Origin: a bacterium | GTDB lineage: Bacteria > Patescibacteriota > Saccharimonadia > Saccharimonadales > Saccharimonadaceae | Assembly (NCBI GenBank): GCA_004561445.1 | Contig: SFVX01000001.1 | Location: 744,001-808,000, forward strand | Length of the DNA stretch: 64,000 nt | Reading direction: 5' to 3' | In this document: positions 26,015-34,854 of the stretch, one piece after another | Layout: every line of letters starts with the position of its first letter | Numbering within the stretch: the first letter of the stretch is position 1 | The notes under the pieces: generated by a model | Databases searched by the model: none | The model's input: the letters and a program-made list of their open reading frames with translations, nothing else | Told to the model about the DNA's origin: nothing | Translations under genes and position numbers: made by a program

Positions 26015-26698
26015 TTACCATTCTTGACCGGAGTCGACCTTGTCCAAGGTGCGCATAAGCGAATTGAGCGGCGTAAATGAAGCCACATCAAAGACTTGCG
26101 CTGGCGATAAGCAACATCTTACGCCAAGATCATGCCATTGTTGCATGGCGGGCTCGGATTTGTAGGCATTATGTGCATAGTGCCCCTCGGGAATGTAATA
26201 GCATTTCGCGTCGCGATGAGCGAGCCAGTATTTAATCTGCGAAGTCTTGTAGTTTGGCAGGCAGATGCAGACAATATGCGGCTCCCAGCGCAAGGCCTCA
26301 CGATACATGAGACGCTCCTGCTTTTTGAGCGACGGTTTAAGCAACTTGAACCTGCGAGTCCAACGCTCGATAAAATGCATATTTGAAGCGCCAGCCCCAC
26401 CGATGAAGAGTACAGTATCAATACGTTCGGGCTCAAAGTTGAGAATCTCAAAGGCAATCATCGCACCGACGGCACCTTGAGCGTGAATAGTAAATCTAGT
26501 ATCCTCGCCATAGGTGTTGAGAAGTTCCTTGTAGTTCTCGCGGCGACGGGCTTCGCTCTTGTCGTAGCTCGAAGGGTTAAAAGTCATAACTTCTGCCTCA
26601 GGATAGCGTACGCGAAGCTTTCTTAGATACTTAAGAAATTCGGAGTAATTACAGGTTTGATCCATGATTACTAAGATGCAATTTACAGTTTGTTCCAT
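26015..26698 (-). CDS. Alpha/beta-hydrolase-like protein without nucleophile Ser
   Basis: The 227-residue protein looks like an alpha/beta hydrolase: ILVIMDQTCNY, the nucleophile-elbow-like FTIHAQGAVGAMIAFEIL, VLFIGGAGASN, and a late IPEGHYAHNAY with a possible catalytic His. The usual G-x-S-x-G Ser is Gln here, so hydrolysis by the normal triad is unlikely. It may be a binding protein, or my fold assignment may be wrong. The ATG at 26698 follows GGAGG; a longer frame would add 12 residues. A TGTGCTATAAT promoter lies upstream. Confidence 0.5.
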   Translation of the reverse strand: MEQTVNCILVIMDQTCNYSEFLKYLRKLRVRYPEAEVMTFNPSSYDKSEARRRENYKELLNTYGEDTRFTIHAQGAVGAMIAFEILNFEPERIDTVLFIGGAGASNMHFIERWTRRFKLLKPSLKKQERLMYREALRWEPHIVCICLPNYKTSQIKYWLAHRDAKCYYIPEGHYAHNAYKSEPAMQQWHDLGVRCCLSPAQVFDVASFTPLNSLMRTLDKVDSGQEW

Positions 26699-26748
26699 TG
26701 TTCCTACCTCCAGTCTGTAAAAGTGCGCTGTCAATATGACAGAAGTCT

Positions 26749-26777
26749 ATTATAGCACAGATAAGCATAAAAGTCAA
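26749..26777 (-). promoter_or_regulatory. Promoter of the alpha/beta-hydrolase-like gene
   Basis: TTGACT (26772-26777) and TATAAT (26749-26754) on the minus strand are spaced by 17 nt, with CTGTGC before the -10. Confidence 0.75.
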
Positions 26778-26842
26778 TGATGCAATAAAGAACTCCCCCA
26801 TATTAGCAGAGTCGAAAACCTGATGGAAACAATGAGAAGATT

Positions 26843-27154
26843 TTAGTTTGTATATTCGAATAAAATAGTATTAATGCGAGCTTTCTCGAGTAAAGAATTA
26901 TTCTTAGCTGGAATCTCACGCTGAAGAACAAAATCAATCTTATTAGACGCATCATCGTATCGCAATAGATGAGGAAAAACATCAAACTCATAGTCACCAA
27001 GATAATCAGTAGTAACTAAAAGATATTTCTTATCGTCGTGCTCAAAAAGATAAATCCAAGTATCTGGTCCGACTTCGTAATGGTTAATTTCGGTAAAATC
27101 CTCGCAACCATATGCGAACATTATTTCTTTTCGTTCATCATTTGATAGATACAT
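26843..27154 (-). CDS. Hypothetical 103-residue protein
   Basis: No family is recognised. The protein starts MYLSNDERKEIMFAYG and contains WIYLFEHDDKKYLLVTTDYL, a beta-rich pattern. A CATAAT box lies 6 nt before the ATG, matching the leaderless pattern seen elsewhere. It is the first gene of accessory island II. The gap upstream (27155-27394) has only an AT-rich sequence and a possible 37-codon ORF. Confidence 0.5.
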   Translation of the reverse strand: MYLSNDERKEIMFAYGCEDFTEINHYEVGPDTWIYLFEHDDKKYLLVTTDYLGDYEFDVFPHLLRYDDASNKIDFVLQREIPAKNNSLLEKARINTILFEYTN

Positions 27155-27394
27155 AGTCTTATTATGCCATAAAAAGAAAGGGTTGTGCCGTCGCCACGAG
27201 GAACGGCCTTTGCATTCTGCCCGAACAACGTCTCAAGTCGATTATCTGTCCAATTCTGGATTTCTCGACATACATAATCACCAACCTTTCAAAATAGTAA
27301 TGTACGTTTGAAGTTTGCCAATCAAATACTAAACATATTATAACATATTTTGGATTAGTTGTAAAATAGGACATCTGTCTAGTATAATATAAAT

Positions 27395-27527
27395 ATGACG
27401 GAAGCCGAAATATTAAAGTAGGAAAAGGATTTTTATATAGATCAGAGATGGAAAACCTGAAATTGTCGAGGGCGAAGACGGCTTAAAAATGTTTAATTCA
27501 TTAAGCTACGAGGATTCAAAAATATAG
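27395..27527 (+). pseudogene. Decayed short gene upstream of the first HAD-like gene
   Basis: TATAAT lies 6 nt before an ATG that reads MTEAEILK, then hits TAG, then EKDFYIDQ. After a frame change it reads IRDGKPEIVEGEDGLKMFNS and ends with TAG directly against the ATG of the next gene. The promoter, the start and the perfect stop/start junction suggest a former first gene of an operon that was ruined by a nonsense codon and a frameshift. Confidence 0.4.
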
Positions 27528-27938
27528 ATGCTGAATATTTATCTAGATATAGACGGAGTCATCAAAGGATGCGCTTCTCCACAAGAAGACATTGAGGCGT
27601 TCCTGAGATATTGTTTAGATAATTATCCCGACTCAATGTATTGGCTTACCACCCATTGCAATAAGGGCATCAACCGCGCGCCGGAAGTGCTCCGTGGCTA
27701 CCTATCAGATAAATTATTGGATGAACTAGAGACAAAGGTAAAGCCAACCACATGGGAGGTTCTGAAGACGGATGGAATAGATAAGGATCAAAATTTCGTT
27801 TGGTTTGACGACAATCTTTTTGAGAGCGAAAAACGTGTCCTGGAATCATATTATGCGCTAGATGGCTTTTTCAAAATGAACCCAAAAGATCCAGGTATGG
27901 CAAAGAAAGCACTAGAACATCTGAAAACGCTTGGATAA
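27528..27938 (+). CDS. HAD-like protein (copy 1, intact)
   Basis: The 136-residue protein starts with MLNIYLDIDGVIKGCASP, a DxDG motif like HAD motif I. YWLTTHCNKG follows as motif II, and FVWFDDN near residue 86 as the acidic motif III. It is much smaller than usual HAD phosphatases and has no cap. The substrate is unknown. Its ATG touches the stop of a decayed upstream frame. A relative at 31877 shares the first 80 residues or so but then changes completely. Confidence 0.65.
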   Translation: MLNIYLDIDGVIKGCASPQEDIEAFLRYCLDNYPDSMYWLTTHCNKGINRAPEVLRGYLSDKLLDELETKVKPTTWEVLKTDGIDKDQNFVWFDDNLFESEKRVLESYYALDGFFKMNPKDPGMAKKALEHLKTLG

Positions 27939-27974
27939 TCTTTTAAACGATGATTCTTACGGTATAATAAACAT

Positions 27975-28017
27975 ATACATTAGTTAATTGCGGCAAGGAC
28001 AACCCTGCCGTTTTTTT
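27975..28017 (+). ncRNA. Candidate small RNA or terminator unit
   Basis: TATAAT (27963-27968) is followed by ATACATT, then TTAATTGCGGC leading into a hairpin (CGGCA...TGCCG) and seven T residues. The layout and the shared words match the unit at 12271-12319. There is no good -35 box, and it directly follows the HAD-like gene, so a plain terminator is the alternative. Confidence 0.4.
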
Positions 28018-28138
28018 GTAGCTAATCACTAGCCGATGGGCGTAAAACAGAGGATTTTACGGATAAAGGTTTACGGTCTATATGTGACGCAGAACAGCAT
28101 AGCTTGCACGCAATGATATAATAGAAGCAAGAAGGAAT

Positions 28139-28798
28139 ATGAACGAAAACGAAATATTTGAAACCGCACTAGAAATAGCTCTAAAAGCTCATAAAGGCCA
28201 AGTAGATAAGAATGGCGTGTCTTATATTCTTCATCCAATGGCCGTAGCCGCACAATTAGGCACCCTCGAGCTAAAGACGATTGCGATTCTACATGACACC
28301 ATCGAGGATACCGACGTAACGGCCGAATATCTGCTCGAGAGAGGTATACCAAAGAATATCGTCGAAGCAGTTCAGCTCTTGAGCAAGTCAAAGGACGAAG
28401 AATATGAATCGTATCTAAGGCGCGTAAAAGAAAATCCTCTGGCTAGACAGGTGAAATTAGCCGATCTCGCACATAATACAAGTCCGGAACGAGCTAGTGG
28501 GTTGAACGAAAAACGTAGAGCCAAGTACGAATTAGCAAAAAGAATTCTTACCGAAGAAAACGCCGTCAAATGTCCAAAATGCGGAAAAGAACTAGCACCA
28601 ATTATTTACGGATTACCGACTTCAGAAGCTGCCGAAGCCTCGTCTCGTGGCGAAATCTTTCTGGGCGGATGTGAAGTCTACCCAAACTCACCAAAGTATC
28701 ACTGCTACAACTGCATTTTAGATTTTGATAAAGATCTAAAAAAGCCAACGAAATCTGACAACACTCCAATAGATTTCTTAGATTTCGGCGAAGAATAA
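28139..28798 (+). CDS. HD-domain alarmone-hydrolase-like protein with zinc ribbon
   Basis: The N-terminal half of this 219-residue protein is an HD_4 domain: KAHKGQVDKNGVSYILHPMA, AILHDTIEDTD and VKLADLAHNT, the His/Asp set of SpoT-type hydrolases. The C-terminal half has CPKCGKEL (near 142) and a later CYNC, a likely zinc ribbon. A (p)ppGpp-like substrate is inferred from the family. The start follows AGAAGGA. An HD hydrolase with a zinc ribbon, inside a genomic island, may belong to defence or toxin counteraction rather than the stringent response. Confidence 0.7.
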   Translation: MNENEIFETALEIALKAHKGQVDKNGVSYILHPMAVAAQLGTLELKTIAILHDTIEDTDVTAEYLLERGIPKNIVEAVQLLSKSKDEEYESYLRRVKENPLARQVKLADLAHNTSPERASGLNEKRRAKYELAKRILTEENAVKCPKCGKELAPIIYGLPTSEAAEASSRGEIFLGGCEVYPNSPKYHCYNCILDFDKDLKKPTKSDNTPIDFLDFGEE

Positions 28799-28919
28799 AA
28801 GCTTTGCCTGGACCGACAAGATTTAGCGAGGATATACCTCAAACTGTCGGCAGATAAGGTATCAGATGCTTTTTGATTGCCTATTGGTCAATTGCAGCTA
28901 CTTATCAATCCGAATAAGG

Positions 28920-29034
28920 CTTCTACGGAAAAGCAAGAAACAAAAAAACTCGCAAACATTTTATGTTCACGAGTTTTAATAGTCGTTATATGGAGCCGTC
29001 TTCGGGACTTGAAATCCGGGACCTCATCCTTACC
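28920..29034. repeat. Degenerate copy of tRNA-Thr 3' half plus terminator (candidate att site)
   Basis: This 115-bp segment matches 38748-38864 over its full length with scattered differences. It includes the terminator arms ACTCGC...CACGAGTTTT, TGGAGCCG, and the tRNA segment ACCTCATCCTTACCA, ending inside the anticodon loop. The T arm has substitutions, so it is not a working tRNA. The rest of 28799-29288 shows no gene. Confidence 0.8.
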
Positions 29035-29288
29035 AAGAAATGGGTATAGATTAGTATGTATTCGTGGCTACCCCTAGACGGACGCACTTCAGATATGCGC
29101 CGAAGCCATGACGACCAGATCTACAAGATGAGCGTACGGCAAGAGTGGATATAATTACCCTCCGCTTCATCCTTTCTGTTGTTCGACAGTACGTGGATAT
29201 ATTGGAAAAGATTACTAGCCTAAAATGCGCGTCGCTAGAAACAAGCTTGGCGATATTCCGACAATTATGCCGTAGTATAATAGAAAAG

Positions 29289-29753
29289 ATGATTATCTTT
29301 GAATACAAAGTATCGCCTGCCTGGCTAGCGCCAGACATAGACAAGGAGACGTCCTATGTCCGGGTTACTGATGATCCAAAAGATAATGTGACTACTTTTT
29401 TCTTTGGTAAAGAATATCGTCATACGATTCCGGAAGAAGACATAGAAAAAATAAAGGATATTATAAATGAATACCCTGAGCTGCTTAATATTAGAGAGTT
29501 GGAACCAAATTCAGTTCTAGACGGCTACGAATATTATTTTGCATTCTCAAACGGCAAAAAATTTAACAACTTTACTGGCTACAATATTCTAGATTACGGG
29601 AGCAGTCCTCGTAAAAATGCGACCATGGCGCTGAGGGCCGCAAGACATATTAAAGATTACGTATTATGGCAAAACAAAATTCGCACCACGATACCTAACC
29701 GCCTGCAACATTGGCCAAAGTATCGGAAGCCATCTGATTTGTTAAAAATATAG
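29289..29753 (+). CDS. Hypothetical 154-residue protein
   Basis: No family is recognised. I place the start at 29289 because TATAAT lies 7 nt upstream (the leaderless pattern); the open frame extends to 29145 without start signals. The protein has FEYKVSPAWLAPDID, a region with acidic and aromatic residues, and a basic C-terminus (RTTIPNRLQHWPKYRKP). There is no membrane segment. It is the first gene inside the candidate island. Confidence 0.5.
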   Translation: MIIFEYKVSPAWLAPDIDKETSYVRVTDDPKDNVTTFFFGKEYRHTIPEEDIEKIKDIINEYPELLNIRELEPNSVLDGYEYYFAFSNGKKFNNFTGYNILDYGSSPRKNATMALRAARHIKDYVLWQNKIRTTIPNRLQHWPKYRKPSDLLKI

Positions 29754-29850
29754 AAAGTACTGCGATAGACTCATAAAGTCTTCGCTATTGCGAGCTTGAT
29801 ACTTGGGCAATGGTAAGAATCTGGCAAGAATTAAGAAAGGAGTGTTCAAA

Positions 29851-31842
29851 ATGATTCCAAAAGAAGAAAAACTTACGAAGAAAGTAGTGGAGGCAATAAG
29901 GCCAGAAGATATAATTTATGCCGAATATTCTGCTGGTGGAGCCATGGGCGATTGCGGATCGAGTAGGATTTATGCTTTTAAAGATGGTGATTTGCATTAC
30001 TACTATGCGAGCCTTTATTCAAAGGAAAAAAGTCAAGAAGAAGCATATGGTGTGGCCGGGAATTTGTTGTTTGGGCTTGCTGACAAAAATATATTAGATA
30101 AAACGTACGGCGGGTTTGGGAATACGGCCTTTAAAAAGAAAGATGTAGTCTTCGAGCGTAATGACGATAAATGCTCATTTATTTATGATAAATATCAGAT
30201 AGAGGCGTCAGTTCTTGGAGTATATAAAAAAGTCGCTAGGGCTTTTGCAAAAAAGAAAATAACCGAAGAAATAATGGACTTATGGAACGATCCTGATAAT
30301 TATTCTGTACTACTAGTGGACGAGAGAATGCTCCTAAATAACTACGCTGAATACTATAAAGAAGATCGACTCGAAATAACTTTATCTAATTATATTGATG
30401 CGATTGATGAGATAAAACATCTTAATCATCTAGATACAAACTTTTTAACTTTTGAACAAATATCAAGTGGCAGAGATGCAATTGCGAAATACCGATTACG
30501 TTATATTTTAGAAAAATTAGGCAAGAATGATACCGAAGACGTCTTCTATAATTTTGATATCAAGAAAGCAAGACCAGGCGATTTATTTGCTAATGTTAGC
30601 AAAAAGTTAGGCGAAGATATCTCTAAAAAATTTACAAAATATGAAGTCGTCAAAACCAATAATTCGGATACGAATGTACTCGGCGATAACATTAAGCAAT
30701 TATTCGAATACCCAGTAGTTGTAGACTTCTCGAATGAAGCTCATGAAAAGTTAAGAGAAGATATCGCAGAAATGAGCCCTTCGATCTTAAGAACGAGAGA
30801 ATCTATAGGCTACTATCTGGCGAGTTGCCATTATCTACTGGATAAGCTTCCTCTGCAAAAGATCTTACCAACGGCATTAGAAGTACTAAGAAAAATGCCA
30901 AAAGACGATTTTAATCATACAAACACAGACCAAACATATTACGCAGCCTCTTGGCTTGTAGATAGGGCTTGGAGTGCTATTACTGAGGGGAAAGATGATT
31001 ATGGCATTCGCTTTGGAAATATAATTTATAATAACGTTTGGCCGCAAATAGATGGGATATGGCCAATCAAACATTACGGTAAGTACAAGCTAATCGGAGC
31101 GCTTGGCGAAGAAGAAAATGATGCCGGGACCTACATCTTTGAACGAGCTCTCAGTTTTATATTAGCTTTAGATAATCTGGATGAGCTAAATCCAGAACTA
31201 TACAACCTTTTAAAAGAAGATGGCTGGTCGCCAAGTGACAAAGTACGCAGAAAAAAGTTTCTCTTAAAGATAGCAGATCTTGAAGATAAGAATGTTTTTA
31301 GGCAACTTCGAGAATATATGAAAAAGGCGAATCCGATGGATGCTGAAAATAATCTTAATAATCTTGCATTATACTTTCCTGCCACAATAGAACGCACTGA
31401 TTTCCTTATAAATGCGCTTCTAGATGAGCAAGATGAGCTGTTCTCCGATACTAGAGATACGATGTGGGTCAAGCTACTTTCAACGGTACATTATAAAGGC
31501 ATCGGAGCGCACATTTTGCAGAGAGTAGTTGATAATTTCGAGAAAATAGTCGGCCTTATCGGCGAGAGACAAATTGTAGATATATATTTTGCCGCTTGCA
31601 CTGGGGTAGATGAAGATGATGAAGTTGCTTTGCTAAAAGAATTTAAAAATAAAGTTCAGAACCTCGAAATTAAAAAGAACGAAGATTCGGATTTTATCGA
31701 GAGAAACGTGAAAGTGTTAGATTCTACATTTACAGCTGCGAAAAAGCATATAGAGGAAACTGCGTTCCAGAGAAAAGAATTGAGAGCCTGGCTGGACAAG
31801 GAATATCTAAATTTGATAAAAGTAAAGTCTTTTGAAAACTAA
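29851..31842 (+). CDS. Large protein of unknown function
   Basis: The 663-residue protein has a start after AAAGGAG. The first 120 residues contain AEYSAGGAMGDCGSSRIYAF and a Gly-rich YGGFGNTAFKKK segment. The remainder is strongly helical and acidic, with segments such as SWLVDRAWSAITEGKDDYG and GERQIVDIYFAACTGVDED. I do not recognise a family, nuclease motif or Walker motif. It has no signal peptide or membrane helix. It lies 34 nt before the HAD-like/DUF262 gene pair, on the same strand, and may share their function. Confidence 0.6.
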   Translation: MIPKEEKLTKKVVEAIRPEDIIYAEYSAGGAMGDCGSSRIYAFKDGDLHYYYASLYSKEKSQEEAYGVAGNLLFGLADKNILDKTYGGFGNTAFKKKDVVFERNDDKCSFIYDKYQIEASVLGVYKKVARAFAKKKITEEIMDLWNDPDNYSVLLVDERMLLNNYAEYYKEDRLEITLSNYIDAIDEIKHLNHLDTNFLTFEQISSGRDAIAKYRLRYILEKLGKNDTEDVFYNFDIKKARPGDLFANVSKKLGEDISKKFTKYEVVKTNNSDTNVLGDNIKQLFEYPVVVDFSNEAHEKLREDIAEMSPSILRTRESIGYYLASCHYLLDKLPLQKILPTALEVLRKMPKDDFNHTNTDQTYYAASWLVDRAWSAITEGKDDYGIRFGNIIYNNVWPQIDGIWPIKHYGKYKLIGALGEEENDAGTYIFERALSFILALDNLDELNPELYNLLKEDGWSPSDKVRRKKFLLKIADLEDKNVFRQLREYMKKANPMDAENNLNNLALYFPATIERTDFLINALLDEQDELFSDTRDTMWVKLLSTVHYKGIGAHILQRVVDNFEKIVGLIGERQIVDIYFAACTGVDEDDEVALLKEFKNKVQNLEIKKNEDSDFIERNVKVLDSTFTAAKKHIEETAFQRKELRAWLDKEYLNLIKVKSFEN

Positions 31843-31876
31843 TCAGACTTAAACATATCTAGAGCAACAGTATAAT

Positions 31877-32308
31877 ATGATAAACATTTATCTGGATATA
31901 GATGGCGTAATTCGAGGGTGTGCTTCCCCGAAAGAAGATATAGAGGAATTCTTGTGGTATTGTCTAGACAACTACCCGGATTCAATTTATTGGCTAACGA
32001 CTCACTGTAATCATGGCGTCAACCGTGCTCCAGAAGCTATACAAAACGAATTTTCCAAAGAGCTAGTAGATGCGTTATCTAAGCAGGTCAAAGCAACAGA
32101 ATGGGAAGTTCTAAAAACGGACGGCATCAATAATATTGTGCCCATGAGCGGCGTAGTCGAAGAAAGCGTTCCCGAAGTACCACCACTCTGCCTATTATTC
32201 GGCGAGAAGCCGCCAAAACCGACAGGCAAACCTCCGACATACGTCAAGATAATGGATTGGAAAAAGAATAAAACTATCAAATTTATAGATGTAGTTAAGA
32301 AAGGATAA
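31877..32308 (+). CDS. HAD-like protein (copy 2, chimeric C-terminus)
   Basis: The first 80 or so residues of this 143-residue protein closely follow the gene at 27528 (YLDIDGVIRGCASP, YWLTTHCNHGVNRAPE, WEVLKTDGI). The motif III part (FVWFDDN) is absent. Instead there is an unrelated Pro-rich tail containing LLFGEKPPKPTGKPPTYVK. It keeps DxD and Thr but lacks the acidic pair, so catalysis is doubtful. TATAAT ends directly at the ATG. The DUF262 gene begins 3 nt after the stop, suggesting coupling. Confidence 0.6.
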   Translation: MINIYLDIDGVIRGCASPKEDIEEFLWYCLDNYPDSIYWLTTHCNHGVNRAPEAIQNEFSKELVDALSKQVKATEWEVLKTDGINNIVPMSGVVEESVPEVPPLCLLFGEKPPKPTGKPPTYVKIMDWKKNKTIKFIDVVKKG

Positions 32309-32311
32309 AGA

Positions 32312-34843
32312 GTGGATAATCTACACAACTTGCAAGAAATCTTTAGTAGAAAAATCTTTAGGATACCAGATTATCAGCGCGGCTATTCTTGGCAGTCGCA
32401 ACAACTCGAAGAGTTTTGGGATGATTTACTAAGCTTAATGCCAGGACAGGATCACTATACCGGGATGCTTTCCCTAAAAGAAGTTAGCAAAGAAGAAATT
32501 GCCGAACATCGAGACAAATGGATGAATGAACGATGGTTGTTGGACTCTGGGTATAACTACGCCGTAAATGAAATAGTTGATGGCCAGCAAAGAATGACTA
32601 CACTGATTATTCTTATTAACGAGATAGTATCTTACTGCAAGCAACACAATATAGATGTTTTAGATGATGTAGATAATATTAGAATCGAAAACGTTGAATC
32701 GCAATATCTATACAAGAAGAAGAGCGATATTTTAAAGACATATATTTTTGGTTACGAAACCGATAATCCAAGCTACAATTACTTTAGAGTAAAGATCTTA
32801 AATGATCCAAGCCAAACAAACGTAGAAGAAACTTTCTATACCCTAAACCTCAGTAAGGCAAAAAAGTTCTTTGAAGAAAAATTGAAGAATCTGTCTGCCA
32901 ATGATGTAAAAGAAATATTCCAAAAGATCACCGTAAATCTTAAGTTTAATATTTATAATATCAAAGACAACTTCAATGTATTTGTAGCCTTCGAAACTAT
33001 GAATAACCGCGGCAAGCGACTTTCTTATCTTGAGCTATTGAAGAACCGTCTTATTTATCTTTCTACTCTATTCAATAACAATGACGAATCAGAGAAGTCT
33101 GACGTACGAAATACGATTAATGACACATGGAAAGAGATCTATGGCTATCTAGGCAAAAACAAGAGTCGTCCTTTGAGCGATGACGAGTTTCTTCAACATC
33201 ATTGGATGATTTATTTTGGTTATCAGACCAGAAAAATTCAAGGTAACCAAACAATTCCTTTCAGTACATACTTACTAAATAAGTACTTCATACAACAGAA
33301 TATTGGCAAGAAAGACCTTGCGTCGAATATTGAAATCTCCGATGAGTTATTAGAGGACAATGATGTCGTAAAAGAAATAAATGAAGATGAGGAATATCAA
33401 GTCGATGACGAACTTACTGCATCGCCTAATAATGGCGGAAGTGACTTAACTCTTGCCGACATCAAGAAATACGTAGAGAGTCTGCGAAACCTTATTCCAT
33501 ATTGGTATCAAACATATGAGCCGTCATCCATAGAGAATGCTGAAATATCCAAATATCTATTTAGATTGAATGTGTTAGGCTATGTTAATGCTCGTCCGCT
33601 TGTAACCGTATTATTATCTAAAAATGATATTAGCGACGAAGAAAAGGCAAACACGCTAAAGCTCATTGAACGCTTTAATTTCTTATACTACAGGCTTAAC
33701 AACTACGCATCCACCTTCAATAGTACTGTCTTCTATAATCTAGCGCGCGATTTTTATTACAATACAATTACAATCGAAAATGTCATTTCAGTGATAAGTG
33801 AAAACGAGTCATATTATCTTTCGCCAAACAATGTTATACTCTCTGATGGCCCGATCGATAAAATCAGTAAGCTAATGAAGCGCGACGGCTATTATAGCTG
33901 GGGCACTTTAAAATATCTTTTGTATATCTACGATCTTAGCAAGTCGGATGGACTAATCGCTAAGCAGAAACTAAACCCCGACGAGTATTTCAAACAGGAT
34001 CCTAAAGATCAGTGCTCTATCGAACACATATATCCACAAACACCAACGGATGAGTATTGGCTATCTCGTTTTAAGGAAATCAAATTAGGCGAAGATACAA
34101 AACGGCTGTCAGACGAAGAAAGAAAGAAGCTTAATGGTAGCCTTGGCAATATGTTGCCTCTCTCATTGAGAATTAATAAGAGCCTGCAAAACGATTCGTT
34201 CGATGACAAGAAAAACGGAACAAGCAAGCGACGTGGGTATATTGACGGTTCGAGCTCGGAAATGGAAGTAGCACGCGATTACGACGAATGGACTCCATAT
34301 ACCATTCTCGCACGAGGTATGAAGTTGTTAGGGTTTATGGAATCAGAGTTCGATTTTAAGTTCCCTGATGATTATTACAGAAAAAGATTGCTCGGATTAG
34401 AATTTATGGCGAACAAAGAAACTGATCGAGAGTCCAATAAAACGGAAGCAATTATAGCCGAAAAGCCATCGGTTGCTACAGAGGAACATTATACCGAGCA
34501 AGAGCATCTAAAAGGATGTACAAGTACAGCTCTGGTTATCTATGGAAGGTTGAGATCTAGGATCCTAGAATTGGGAGATGTAACTATTGAGCCTAAAAAG
34601 CTATACTTAGCGTTTAAACACCTGACAAACATTTGCGACATACAAGTTCAATCTTCTCAAGTAAAGATTACAATCAATGTCGAAACTGGCAAATTAAATG
34701 ATCCAAGGGGATTAGCAAAAGATATGGAAACTCCTCAGCATATTGGTCACTGGGGCAATGGCGACTATGAATTAATAATAGATAGCCTGGATGATATCGA
34801 CTATGTAATGGGGTTAATTGAACAATCTTACAACATCCATTAA
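32312..34843 (+). CDS. DUF262-DUF1524-DUF5655 protein (GmrSD-type defence candidate)
   Basis: The 843-residue protein has a GTG start after AAGGATAAAGA. The N-terminus is DUF262: FRIPDYQRGYSW (about 16-27) and the nucleotide-binding motif VDGQQRMTT (90-97). DUF1524 follows with the HNH-like SIEHIYPQTP at about 568-577. The last 130 residues match DUF5655 (LRSRILELGD, FKHLTNICDIQVQ, HWGNGDYELIIDSLDDIDYV). DUF262/DUF1524 proteins include the type IV enzyme GmrSD, which cuts modified phage DNA in an NTP-dependent way. The identity of the domains is clear; target and activity are inference. Coupled to the HAD-like gene. Confidence 0.85.
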   Translation: MDNLHNLQEIFSRKIFRIPDYQRGYSWQSQQLEEFWDDLLSLMPGQDHYTGMLSLKEVSKEEIAEHRDKWMNERWLLDSGYNYAVNEIVDGQQRMTTLIILINEIVSYCKQHNIDVLDDVDNIRIENVESQYLYKKKSDILKTYIFGYETDNPSYNYFRVKILNDPSQTNVEETFYTLNLSKAKKFFEEKLKNLSANDVKEIFQKITVNLKFNIYNIKDNFNVFVAFETMNNRGKRLSYLELLKNRLIYLSTLFNNNDESEKSDVRNTINDTWKEIYGYLGKNKSRPLSDDEFLQHHWMIYFGYQTRKIQGNQTIPFSTYLLNKYFIQQNIGKKDLASNIEISDELLEDNDVVKEINEDEEYQVDDELTASPNNGGSDLTLADIKKYVESLRNLIPYWYQTYEPSSIENAEISKYLFRLNVLGYVNARPLVTVLLSKNDISDEEKANTLKLIERFNFLYYRLNNYASTFNSTVFYNLARDFYYNTITIENVISVISENESYYLSPNNVILSDGPIDKISKLMKRDGYYSWGTLKYLLYIYDLSKSDGLIAKQKLNPDEYFKQDPKDQCSIEHIYPQTPTDEYWLSRFKEIKLGEDTKRLSDEERKKLNGSLGNMLPLSLRINKSLQNDSFDDKKNGTSKRRGYIDGSSSEMEVARDYDEWTPYTILARGMKLLGFMESEFDFKFPDDYYRKRLLGLEFMANKETDRESNKTEAIIAEKPSVATEEHYTEQEHLKGCTSTALVIYGRLRSRILELGDVTIEPKKLYLAFKHLTNICDIQVQSSQVKITINVETGKLNDPRGLAKDMETPQHIGHWGNGDYELIIDSLDDIDYVMGLIEQSYNIH

Positions 34844-34854
34844 AAAGAGCCACC

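Noticed and set aside
27162..27275. Possible 37-codon gene on the minus strand (ATG after GAAAGGTTGG)
   Set aside because: The start signal is fair, but the product is not recognisable and overlaps a hairpin-rich stretch before the 26843-27154 gene. It may be a decayed gene; not strong enough to annotate.
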